NCBI RefSeq assembly: GCF_043290135.1
Contig: NW_027464602.1
Span: 3,348,001 to 3,412,000, forward strand
Reading direction: 5' to 3'
DNA: 64,000 nt
Source: Rhipicephalus microplus
Lineage: Eukaryota; Arthropoda; Arachnida; Ixodida; Ixodidae
Shown: positions 34,250-45,000 of the stretch, in pieces
How positions within the stretch are numbered: the stretch's first letter is position 1
Layout of the letters: every line of letters begins with the position of its first letter
Position numbers and translations under genes: made by a program
Notes under the pieces: generated by a model
Databases searched by the model: none
Told to the model about the DNA's origin: nothing
Seen by the model: only the letters and a program-made list of their open reading frames with translations

Positions 34250-37200
34250 CGCCGCACCACCACCGGGTGGGCTCGAACCTCCAACCTTTCGGTTAACAGC
34301 CGATCGCACTAGCCAATTGCGCCACGGAGACAGTCGTGCTCCACTCTTACCACCATCAGAACATATCTTCAAAGCTATCAGCGCAAAGAAAAAGCAACAC
34401 ACCACTCCCGGGAGGGCTCGAACCTCCAACTTTTGGGTTAACAGCCGATCGCGCTGGCCAATTGCGCCACGGAGACAGTCCTGCTGCACTCTCACCACCA
34501 TCAGAACATATCTTCAAAGCTATTAGCGCAAAGAAAAAAAGCGCCGCACCACCACCGGGTGGGCTCGAACATCCAACCTTTCGGTTAACAGCCGATCGCG
34601 CTAGCCAATTGCGCCACGGAGACAGTCCTGCTCCACTCTCACCACCATCAGAACATATCTTCAAAGCTATTAGTGCAAAGAAAAAAGCAGCACACCACTC
34701 CCGGGAGGGCTCGAAACTCCAACCTTTCGGTTAACAGCCGATCGCGCTAGCCCATTGCGCCACGGGGACAGTCTTGCTCCACTCTCACCACCATCAGTAC
34801 ATATCTTCAAAGCTATCAGCACAAAGAAAAAAAAACGCCGCACCACCACCGGGTGGGCTCGAACCTCCAACCTTTCGGTTAACAGCCGATCGCGCAAGGC
34901 AATTGCGCCACGGAGACAGTCCTGCTCCACTCTCACCACCATCAGAACATATCTTCAAAGCTATCAGCACAAAGAAAAAAAAGCGGCACACCATCACCGC
35001 GTGGGCTCGAACCTCCAACCTTTCGGTTAACAGCCGATCGCGCTAGCCAAATGCGCCACGGAGACAGTCGTGCTCCACTCTCACCGCCATCAGAACATAT
35101 CTTCAAAGCTATCAGCCCAAAGAAAAAAAAAGCGCCGCACCACCTCCGGGTGGGCTCGAACCTCCAACCTTTCGGTTAACAGCCGATCGCGCTAGCCTAT
35201 TGCCCCACGGAGACAGTCGTGCTCCACTCTCACCGCCGTCAGAACATTTCTTCAGAGCTATCACCCCAAAGAAAAAAAAGAGCCGCAGCACCACCGGGTG
35301 GGCTCGAACCTCCAACCTTTCGGTTAACAGCCGATCGCGCTAGCCAATTGCGCCACGAAGACAGTCCTGCTGCACTCTCACCACCATCAGAACATATCTT
35401 CAAACTATCAGCGCAAAAAAAAGCGCCGCACCACCACCGGGTGGGCTCGAAACTCCAACCTTTTGGTTAACAGCCGATCGCGCTAGCCAATTGCGCCACA
35501 GAGACAATCTTGCTCCACTCTCAACACCATCAGAACATATCTTCAAAGCTACAAGCGCAAAGAAAAAAAAAGCGCCGCAGCACCACCGGGTGGGCTCGAA
35601 CCTCCAACCTTTCGGTTAACAGCCGATCGCGCTAGCCAATTGCGCCACGGGGACAGTCTTGCTCCACCCTCACCACCATCAGAACATATCTTCAAAGCTA
35701 TCAGCCCAAAGAAAAAAAGCACCGCACCACCACCGGGTGGGCTCGAACTTCCAACCTTTCGGTTAACAGCCAATCGCGCTAGCCAATTGCGCCACGGAGA
35801 CAGTCCTGCTTCACTCTCACCACCATCAGAACATATCTTCAAAGCTATCAGAACAAAGAAAAAAAAGCGCCACGCCATCATCGGGTGGGCTCGAACCTCC
35901 AACCTTTCGGTTAACAACCGATCGCGCAAGCCAATTGCGCCACGGAGACAGTCCTGCTCCACACTCACCACCGTCAAAACATTTCTTCAGAGCTATCACC
36001 CCAAAGAAAAAAAAGCGCCGCAACACCACCGGGTGGGCTCGAACCTCCAACCTTTCGGTTAACAGCCGATCGCGCTAGCCAATTGCGCCACGGAGACAGT
36101 CCTGCTTCACTGTCACCACCATCAGAACACATATTCAAAGCTATCAGCCCAAAGAATAGAAAGCGCCGCACCACCACCGGGTGGGCTCGAACCTCCAACC
36201 TTTCGGTTAACAGCCGATCGCGCTAGCCCATTGCGCCACGGAGACAGCCTTGCTCCACTCTAACACTATCAGAACATATCTTCGAAGCTATTAGCGCAAA
36301 GAAAAAAAGCACCGCGCCACCACCGGGTGGGCTCGAACCTCCAACCTTTCGGTTAACAGCCGATCGCGCTAGCCAATTGCGCCACGGAGACAGTCCTGCT
36401 CCATTTTCACCACCATCAGAACATATCTTCAAACCTAATAGTGCAAAGAAAAAAGCGCCACAACATCACCGGGTGGGCTCGAACCTCCAACCTTTCGGTT
36501 AACAGCCGATCGCGCTTGCCCATTGCGCAACGGGGACAGTCTTGCTCCACTCTCACCACCATCAGAACATATCTTCAAAGCTATCAGCCCAAAGAAAAAA
36601 AAAGCGCCGCACCACCACCGGGTGGGCTCGAACCTCCAACCTTTCGGTTAACAGCCGATCGCGCTAGCCAATTGCGCCACGGGGACAGTCTTGCTCACCC
36701 TCACCACCATCAGAACATATCTTCAAAGCTATCAGCCGAAAGAAAAAAAGCACCGCACCACCACCGGGTGGGCTCGAACTTCCAACCTTTCGGTTAACAG
36801 CCAATCGCGCTAGCCAATTGCGCCACGGAGACAGTCCTGCTTCACTCTCACCACCATCAGAACATATCTTCAAAGCTATCAGAACAAAGAAAAAAAAGCG
36901 CCACGCCATCATCGGGTGGGCTCGAACCTCCAACCTTTCGGTTAACAACCGATCGCGCAAGCCAATTGCACCACGGAGACAGTCCTGCTCCACACTCACC
37001 ACCGTCAAAACATTTCTTCAGAGCTATCACCCCAAAGAAAAAAAAGCGCCGCACCACCACCGGGTAGGCTCGAAACTCCAACCTTTCGGTTAACAGCCGA
37101 TCGCGCTAGCCAATTGCGCCATGGAGACAGTCCTGCTCCACTCTCACCACCATCAGAACATAACTTCAAAGCCATCAGCCCAAAGAAAAAAAAGCACCGC

Positions 37201-37640
37201 ACCACCACCGGGTGGGCTCGAACCTTCAACCTTTCGGTTAACAGCCAATCGCGCTAGCCAATTGCGCCACGGAGACAGTCCTGCTCCACTCGCACCACCA
37301 TCAGAACATATCTTCAAAGCTATTAGCGCAAAGAAAAAAAGCGCCGCGCCACCACCGGGTGGGCTCGAACCTCAAACCTTTCGGTTAACAGCCGATCGCG
37401 CTAACCCAATGCGCCACGGGGACAGTCTTGCTCCACTCTCACCACCATCAGAACATATCTTCAAAGCCATCAGCCCAAAGAAAAAAAAGCACCGCACCAC
37501 CACCGGGTGGGCTCGAACCTCCAACCTTTCGGTTAACAGCCAATCGCGCTAGCCAATTGCGCCACGGAGACAGTCCTGCTCCACTCTCACCACCATCAGA
37601 ACATATCTTCAAAGCTATCAGCGCAAAGAAAAAAAGCGCC
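34250..37640 (-). repeat. higher-order repeat unit, copy 1 (3388 bp, 23 monomers)
   Basis: Equivalent positions recur 3388 bp further on: 34670 and 38058, 35549 and 38937, 36223 and 39611, 37121 and 40509. The order of monomer variants is the same in both copies and only scattered single-base differences are visible, for example CACAACATCACC near 36460 against CACACCATCACC near 39848. Edges are approximate. Confidence 0.8.
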
Positions 37641-39728
37641 GCGCCACCACCGGGTGGGCTCGAACCTCCAACCTTTCGGTTAACAGCCGATCGCACTAGC
37701 CAATTGCGCCACGGAGACAGTCGTGCTCCACTCTTACCACCATCAGAACATATCTTCAAAGCTATCAGCGCAAAGAAAAAAGCAACACACCACTCCCGGG
37801 AGGGCTCGAACCTCCAACTTTTGGGTTAACAGCCGATCGCGCTGGCCAATTGCGCCACGGAGACAGTCCTGCTGCACTCTCACCACCATCAGAACATATC
37901 TTCAAAGCTATTAGCGCAAAGAAAAAAAGCGCCGCACCACCACCGGGTGGGCTCGAACATCCAACCTTTCGGTTAACAGCCGATCGCGCTAGCCAATTGC
38001 GCCACGGAGACAGTCCTGCTCCACTCTCACCACCATCAGAACATATCTTCAAAGCTATTAGTGCAAAGAAAAAAGCAGCACACCACTCCCGGGAGGGCTC
38101 GAAACTCCAACCTTTCGGTTAACAGCCGATCGCGCTAGCCCATTGCGCCACGGGGACAGTCTTGCTCCACTCTCACCACCATCAGTACATATCTTCAAAG
38201 CTATCAGCACAAAGAAAAAAAAACGCCGCACCACCACCGGGTGGGCTCGAACCTCCAACCTTTCGGTTAACAGCCGATCGCGCAAGGCAATTGCGCCACG
38301 GAGACAGTCCTGCTCCACTCTCACCACCATCAGAACATATCTTCAAAGCTATCAGCACAAAGAAAAAAAAGCGGCACACCATCACCGCGTGGGCTCGAAC
38401 CTCCAACCTTTCGGTTAACAGCCGATCGCGCTAGCCAAATGCGCCACGGAGACAGTCGTGCTCCACTCTCACCGCCATCAGAACATATCTTCAAAGCTAT
38501 CAGCCCAAAGAAAAAAAAAGCGCCGCACCACCTCCGGGTGGGCTCGAACCTCCAACCTTTCGGTTAACAGCCGATCGCGCTAGCCTATTGCCCCACGGAG
38601 ACAGTCGTGCTCCACTCTCACCACCGTCAGAACATTTCTTCAGAGCTATCACCCCAAAGAAAAAAAAGAGCCGCAGCACCACCGGGTGGGCTCGAACCTC
38701 CAACCTTTCGGTTAACAGCCGATCGCGCTAGCCAATTGCGCCACGAAGACAGTCCTGCTGCACTCTCACCACCATCAGAACATATCTTCAAACTATCAGC
38801 GCAAAAAAAAGCGCCGCACCACCACCGGGTGGGCTCGAAACTCCAACCTTTTGGTTAACAGCCGATCGCGCTAGCCAATTGCGCCACAGAGACAATCTTG
38901 CTCCACTCTCAACACCATCAGAACATATCTTCAAAGCTACAAGCGCAAAGAAAAAAAAAGCGCCACAGCACCACCGGGTGGGCTCGAACCTCCAACCTTT
39001 CGGTTAACAGCCGATCGCGCTAGCCAATTGCGCCACGGGGACAGTCTTGCTCCACCCTCACCACCATCAGAACATATCTTCAAAGCTATCAGCCCAAAGA
39101 AAAAAAGCACCGCACCACCACCGGGTGGGCTCGAACTTCCAACCTTTCGGTTAACAGCCAATCGCGCTAGCCAATTGCGCCACGGAGACAGTCCTGCTTC
39201 ACTCTCACCACCATCAGAACATATCTTCAAAGCTATCAGAACAAAGAAAAAAAAGCGCCACGCCATCATCGGGTGGGCTCGAACCTCCAACCTTTCGGTT
39301 AACAACCGATCGCGCAAGCCAATTGCGCCACGGAGACAGTCCTGCTCCACACTCACCACCGTCAAAACATTTCTTCAGAGCTATCACCCCAAAGAAAAAA
39401 AAGCGCCGCAACACCACCGGGTGGGCTCGAACCTCCAACCTTTCGGTTAACAGCCGATCGCGCTAGCCAATTGCGCCACGGAGACAGTCCTGCTTCACTC
39501 TCACCACCATCAGAACACATATTCAAAGCTATCAGCCCAAAGAATAGAAAGCGCCGCGCCACCACCGGGTGGGCTCGAACCTCCAACCTTTCGGTTAACA
39601 GCCGATCGCGCTAGCCCATTGGGCCACGGAGACAGCCTTGCTCCACTCTAACACTATCAGAACATATCTTCGAAGCTATTAGCGCAAAGAAAAAAAGCAC
39701 CGCGCCACCACCGGGTGGGCTCGAACCT

Positions 39729-39759
<31 letters not shown>

Positions 39760-41030
39760 GCCAATTGCGCCACGGAGACAGTCCTGCTCCATTTTCACCA
39801 CCATCAGAACATATCTTCAAACCTAATAGTGCAAAGAAAAAAGCGCCACACCATCACCGGGTGGGCTCGAACCTCAAACCTTTCGGTTAACAGCCGATCG
39901 CGCTTGCCCATTGCGCAACGGGGACAGTCTTGCTCCACTCTCACCACCATCAGAACATATCTTCAAAGCTATCAGCCCAAAGAAAAAAAAAGCGCCGCAC
40001 CACCACCGGGTGGGCTCGAACCTCCAACCTTTCGGTTAACAGCCGATCGCGCTAGCCAATTGCGCCACGGGGACAGTCTTGCTCACCCTCACCACCATCA
40101 GAACATATCTTCAAAGCTATCAGCCCAAAGAAAAAAAGCACCGCACCACCACCGGGTGGGCTCGAACTTCCAACCTTTCGGTTAACAGCCAATCGCGCTA
40201 GCCAATTGCGCCACGGAGACAGTCCTGCTTCACTCTCACCACCATCAGAACATATCTTCAAAGCTATCAGAACAAAGAAAAAAAAGCGCCACGCCATCAT
40301 CGGGTGGGCTCGAACCTCCAACCTTTCGGTTAACAACCGATCGCGCAAGCCAATTGCACCACGGAGACAGTCCTGCTCCACACTCACCACCGTCAAAACA
40401 TTTCTTCAGAGCTATCACCCCAAAGAAAAAAAAGCGCCGCACCACCACCGGGTAGGCTCGAAACTCCAACCTTTCGGTTAACAGCCGATCGCGCTAGCCG
40501 ATTGCGCCATGGAGACAGTCCTGCTCCACTCTCACCACCATCAGAACATAACTTCAAAGCCATCAGCCCAAAGAAAAAAAAGCACCGCACCACCACCGGG
40601 TGGGCTCGAACCTTCAACCTTTCGGTTAACAGCCAATCGCGCTAGCCAATTGCGCCACGGAGACAGTCCTGCTCCACTCGCACCACCATCAGAACATATC
40701 TTCAAAGCTATTAGCGCAAAGAAAAAAAGCGCCGCGCCACCACCGGGTGGGCCCGAACCTCAAACCTTTCGGTTAACAGCCGATCGCGCTAACCCAATGC
40801 GCCACGGGGACAGTCTTGCTCCACTCTCACCACCATCAGAACATATCTTCAAAGCCATCAGCCCAAAGAAAAAAAAGCACCGCACCACCACCGGGTGGGC
40901 TCGAACCTCCAACCTTTCGGTTAACAGCCAATCGCGCTAGCCAATTGCGCCACGGAGACAGTCCTGCTCCACTCTCACCACCATCAGAACATATCTTCAA
41001 AGCTATTAGCGCAAAGAAAAAAAGCGCCGC
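37641..41030 (-). repeat. higher-order repeat unit, copy 2
   Basis: Direct tandem partner of the preceding 3388-bp unit. Near-identity over 23 monomers that otherwise differ from each other by several percent points to a recent duplication by unequal exchange or amplification of the whole block. Edges are approximate; the LINE lies just beyond its right edge. Confidence 0.8.
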
Positions 41031-41190
41031 GCCACCACCGGGTGGGCTCGAACCTCCAACCTTTCGGTTAACAGCCGATCGCGCTAACCCAATGCGCCAC
41101 GGGGACAGTCTTGCTCCACTCTCACCACCATCAGAACATATCTTCAAAGCTATCAGCGCAAAGAAAAATAGCGCCGCACCACCACCGGGT

Positions 41191-41201
41191 GGGCTCGAAC
41201 C
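41191..41201 (-). promoter_or_regulatory. internal Pol III B box (representative copy)
   Basis: Minus strand GGTTCGAGCCC, close to the consensus GGTTCGANNCC that binds TFIIIC. A large subset of monomers (those reading CTCGAAACTCC on the plus strand) carry a change of the second G, which should weaken the box. Confidence 0.6.
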
Positions 41202-41234
41202 TCCAACCTTTCGGTTAACAGCCGATCGCGCTAG

Positions 41235-41246
41235 CCAATTGCGCCA
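41235..41246 (-). promoter_or_regulatory. internal Pol III A box (representative copy)
   Basis: Minus strand TGGCGCAATTGG, a good match to the tRNA A box TGGCNNAGTGG. It is present with little change in most monomers (plus strand CCAATTGCGCCA). Together with the B box and the downstream T run, this would make a complete type 2 Pol III unit. Confidence 0.6.
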
Positions 41247-41293
41247 CGGAGACAGTCTTGCTCCACGCTCAACACCATCAGAACATATCCATA

Positions 41294-41337
41294 GCGCCGC
41301 CGCTAGGGGCCCGCCCGCGCGCCCCTAGCGGCGGCGC
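41294..41337 (+). promoter_or_regulatory. 17-bp perfect hairpin at the LINE 5' end
   Basis: Arms GCGCCGCCGCTAGGGGC (41294-41310) and GCCCCTAGCGGCGGCGC (41321-41337) are exact inverted repeats around a 10-nt GC-rich loop. It begins only four or five bases inside the element. It could act in the 5' UTR of the RNA, in an internal promoter or in translation control; the role is inferred from position only. Confidence 0.75.
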
Positions 41338-41377
41338 GCGGGCGGGTGGTGCGCGCGAAACGAACGGCAGACCGGCC

Positions 41378-42037
41378 ATGCCAGCGGCCAAGCAAGCTTC
41401 CCCGCAAGGAGAAAGGATGAAGCAATTGGAGAGCACTATCCAAGTACTTCAGGAAACTATCAAGAAACAGCAGGAGACTATCGACAAGCTCCTGGCTGCA
41501 CAAGAACGGCTGAAGGCGACTCCCACGTGGACGCTAGGATCGGCACCAAAGCCGGCCAGCTTCACGGCGCTGGGCGCCAAGCCACCGGTCGAGAAGATCA
41601 CGCTACCAACGGCAACACCATCGCCACCGGCTCCACCGAAAACGCCGACGCCGCCGCGAACGCCGACGTCCAGTCCAACACCACTCAAGCTTCGGAAGCG
41701 GGCCCCGGCTCCCCTCACCGACAGCGAGGACGAAAGATTCCAGCAAGAAGAGGACATCACCGACCCGGCGTCGCCATCCAGCGGCGGGTTTGACTACGAA
41801 ACGAGAATCAGGCAGATAAACGCGCGCCTAGTGAAACACGACAGGGAGATCGGCTCCCTCACCGCACGGGTGGGCGCCCTGAAGATCAAAGTCGAGAGAG
41901 GATTTGCTGAGGTAAAGAAAGAATTCGCCGAGGTGAAGCAATCAATCGAGGACCTGAAGAAATTCATAGTGAGCCAATTCAACATGACTGGTAAAGGAGC
42001 CCAAATTCAGGTGGAAACCCTACCCAAACATGGATAG
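41378..42037 (+). CDS. LINE ORF1 protein
   Basis: 219 residues from ATG 41378; the frame is open further upstream, but into the array flank, so this is the first internal ATG. An N-terminal coiled coil (MKQLESTIQVLQETIKKQQE and following) is followed by a Pro/Thr-rich linker (about residues 70-120), an acidic stretch, and a second coiled coil (RIRQINARLVKHDREIGSLT to IEDLKKF). No CCHC zinc knuckle or RRM is visible, unlike many I-group ORF1 proteins. Probable role: RNA binding and assembly of the retrotransposition complex. The stop overlaps the ORF2 start in ATGGATAG. Confidence 0.8.
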   Translation: MPAAKQASPQGERMKQLESTIQVLQETIKKQQETIDKLLAAQERLKATPTWTLGSAPKPASFTALGAKPPVEKITLPTATPSPPAPPKTPTPPRTPTSSPTPLKLRKRAPAPLTDSEDERFQQEEDITDPASPSSGGFDYETRIRQINARLVKHDREIGSLTARVGALKIKVERGFAEVKKEFAEVKQSIEDLKKFIVSQFNMTGKGAQIQVETLPKHG

Positions 42038-45000
42038 ACGGCCCCAAGGAGATCGGATAGTGATGTGGCACTGGAACGCTAACGGCTACCGGTGCCGCAA
42101 GGCAGTACTTCAACAGCACCTGCGGTCGCTTGATCAGAAGGAGCTTCCCGACGTGATAGCGATCCAGGAAACACACGCTGAAGACCCCAAGATCACCTCG
42201 CTGCCGGGTTACCGAGCGTACGCCCGCCCGCCGAGCGCCCGCACCTGTGGGAAAGGCGCCGCGCAGGGCGTGTGCACGTTTGTGAGGAAAGGTATCACGA
42301 GCGTAGGCAAGGACGAAATCCTAAACTACAAAGACTCCGCCATCGAAGCCAACGTGACGGAAATCATCATTGCGGGCAAGAAGGGAAGAGGCAAGAACAA
42401 GGCTTCGACCACGGTGTACATAGCAAATGTATATAGCAACCCACAGCACGGAAACCAAAGATTCAAGACCCTGTTGCACAAGATCCGCGACGCCGCCCAC
42501 GGCTCTGGGGCCGCGGCGGTCGTCTGCGGGGACTTTAACGCACCGCACGAGGAACTAGGGTACACTCGCACAACGGTGAAGGGAAAGAGATTACTGGAAG
42601 ACGCCGAGGAAGCGAGCTTCGAGCTGCTCACCGACCCGGCACAACCAACGCGAATCGGAACGTCGACAGCCAGAGACACCACGCCCGATCTTTCGTTCGT
42701 GCATCTGCCGCGAGGCGGGACTGCGCGATGGAAGAACACGGGCTGGAATCTCGGAAGCGACCACTACATCGTCGAAGTCACGATACCGCTCGCCCACGCT
42801 CGTGTGGTCGACGGAACGACCAAACGACGTCAGCTCCTCACCGATTGGCACAAGTTCAGGGAAGCCGATCTGGGCGAGGTGGACGACGTGGAGAGATGGT
42901 CGGCGAGCCTTGTCTCCGCCGCCAAGGACGCCACGACCGAAGTCGAGGTACCGGAGGAAGCCGATCGGGTGGACCCGCGCCTCGCCCATCTCGTGGAGGC
43001 GAGGAGATCGCTACAACGAAGATGGAAAAGACAAAGGCACAACCGAACGCTGCGCAAACGCGTCGCGGCACTCGGGAAGGAAATCGAGCGCTACAGCCGC
43101 CAACTGTGTGCCCAGCAATGGTATGCCATGTGTAGCGAAGCGGATGGCCAACTCCATAGGGGAGGCACGTGGGCCCTCCTGCGCCACCTCATGGACGAGA
43201 CCAAGAGTAAGGAACATCAACGACACCGCATGTCGCAGATCCTCCACGCCGCGGCCAACCAGCTAGGCGAAGCGGAGATGCACAAGCGGCTAAACAAGTA
43301 CCTCCCGGCCACAAACCACGTGGAGCATCCGGAATACGACGGCGCGCCCAACCCGCTGCTCGACCGCGAAATCGAGGAGTGGGAGGTGCGCCAGGCAACG
43401 AACGCCCTGAACTGTCGCTCAGCCGCGGGACCGGACAAAGTGACAAACAAGGCTCTGCGTAACATCAGCGACGCTGCAGTCTCGGCCCTGACGAAGTACT
43501 TCAACGCCTGCTGGACGAGCGGAAGCCTTCCCAAGCAGTGGAAGACGGCCAAGACGATACTACTGCCCAAGCCCAACAAGCCGCCGGGAATAGAGGGCCT
43601 GCGCCCCATTTCGCTCACGTCCTGCGTGGGCAAGGTGTTGGAGCACGTCCTCAACAACCGGTGGCAGCGGTACTTGGAGGAGAATGGTCACTACAACGAC
43701 TCCATGCTGGGATTCCGGTCTCGCCTGGGGACGCAAGACGCGATGTTGCTGCTGCAACGCGAGGTACTAGAGCCAGCCGGAGGCGTTCCGCAGAAAGACA
43801 ACCGGGCCATTCTCGGCCTGGACCTGCAGAGCGCCTTCGATAAGGTGGAGCACTCGGCCATCCTTGCCTGCGTGGCAAAGCTCAACATGGGCAAGCGCAC
43901 GTACGACTACGTAAGATCCTTCCTCACTCGTCGCACGGCGAGGCTAGAGGTGGGAGGCGAACGACTCGAAGAGAGGGAGCTAGGAAGCGTCGGAACCCCA
44001 CAAGGGTCCGTGATATCCCCGCTTCTATTCAACATCGTGATGATCGCCGTCGCCAAGAGCCTTGACGCGCTCGGACCGAAGATCCGGTACTGCATCTATG
44101 CCGATGACGTCACGATATGGGCGACGGGCGGCAGTGACGGCGACATCGAGGCCGGACTGCAGGCAGCGATCGACGCCGTGGAGACCACGCTGAGAGACAC
44201 GGGGCTGAAGTGCTCGCCACAGAAGTCCCAGTTATTGGTGCTCCCACCACCGGGAAGATGGAGAAAGCGGGCCGCGGAAGAAGCGGAACGCAACATAGTC
44301 GTCCGAGCCAGCGACGGCACGCCGGTCCCGCACGTCCAGAGCCTCCGAGTACTAGGCATGTACGTGGACGCCCACCGCACGAACGGGACGGCAGCCAACC
44401 ACATAGTAACGAAGATCGGGATAGCGACGAGACTCGTCAAGAGGGTCACGTCGAGGTCCCGAGGAATCCGAGAAGCGAGCCTCCTGCGACTGCTGCAGGC
44501 CTTTGCAGTTAGCCACGCAGCATACGCGGGGGCCTTTCACAAGTGGACGGAAGCGGAGAGGAAGCGAATCGACGCGGCCATCCGCAAGCCGTATGCGGGT
44601 GCCATGGGCCTGCTCAACGGCACCAAGACGACGGCCTTGCTATCTCTGGGAGCGCACAACACGCTCTCGGAGATCGGCGAGGCCCAACGTACTGCTCAAT
44701 TGACGCGCCTGGGCCGCACCGCGGTCGGCAGGCGGCTGCTGGAACGAGTGGGCCTGTCCTCCCCCGAGGAACAAGACCACGAAACGTCTCCACTCACGGA
44801 GTCAACCATGCGAAGACTGGTGGTGTATCCGCTGCCAAAGAACATGGGTCCCGGCGAAAGCGAGGGACGACGAGCGGCGCGAGCCAGGGCGCTGCTGCTG
44901 CAACATCAGAACGACGAGGGCGCCGTCTACGTGGACGTGGCCAAAGTCAAGAACAAGGACGCCTACGTGGCGGCAACGGTCGCCGCAACGACGGGCAAGA

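Larger units (their letters stand above)
41181..41253 (-). pseudogene. tRNA-Asn(GTT)-like copy, majority consensus (representative)
   Basis: Close to the array consensus. Read on the minus strand: acceptor GTCTCCG/CGGTGGT with one T-T mismatch and two G-T pairs; D stem GCGC/GCGC perfect; anticodon stem ATCGG/CCGAA with an A-A mismatch at the top; loop CTGTTAA with anticodon GTT; variable loop AGGTT; T stem GGAGG/CCACC with a central A-A mismatch; exactly 73 nt. Compared with the usual eukaryotic tRNA-Asn it keeps the whole anticodon loop and D arm. The mismatches are shared by most copies. Transcription is plausible, aminoacylation doubtful. The LINE begins 36 bp upstream of its 5' end. Confidence 0.75.
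29795..41289 (-). repeat. tRNA-Asn-derived tandem array, block C
   Basis: About 78 monomers continuing block B after the LTR element. It contains two levels of long-range repetition. Runs of about 11 monomers recur at a distance of about 1.62 kb (32713 to 34336, 33153 to 34774, 33600 to 35219). A run of about 23 monomers is duplicated at 3388 bp. The block ends at the LINE insertion; its last 12 bases (41278-41289) are the LINE target-site copy. Open frames here are repeat artefacts. Confidence 0.95.

Noticed and set aside
41258..41377. Upstream extension of LINE ORF1 into the array
   Set aside because: The extension begins in the flanking monomer and crosses the target-site copy and the hairpin; the first internal ATG at 41378 is the sensible start.
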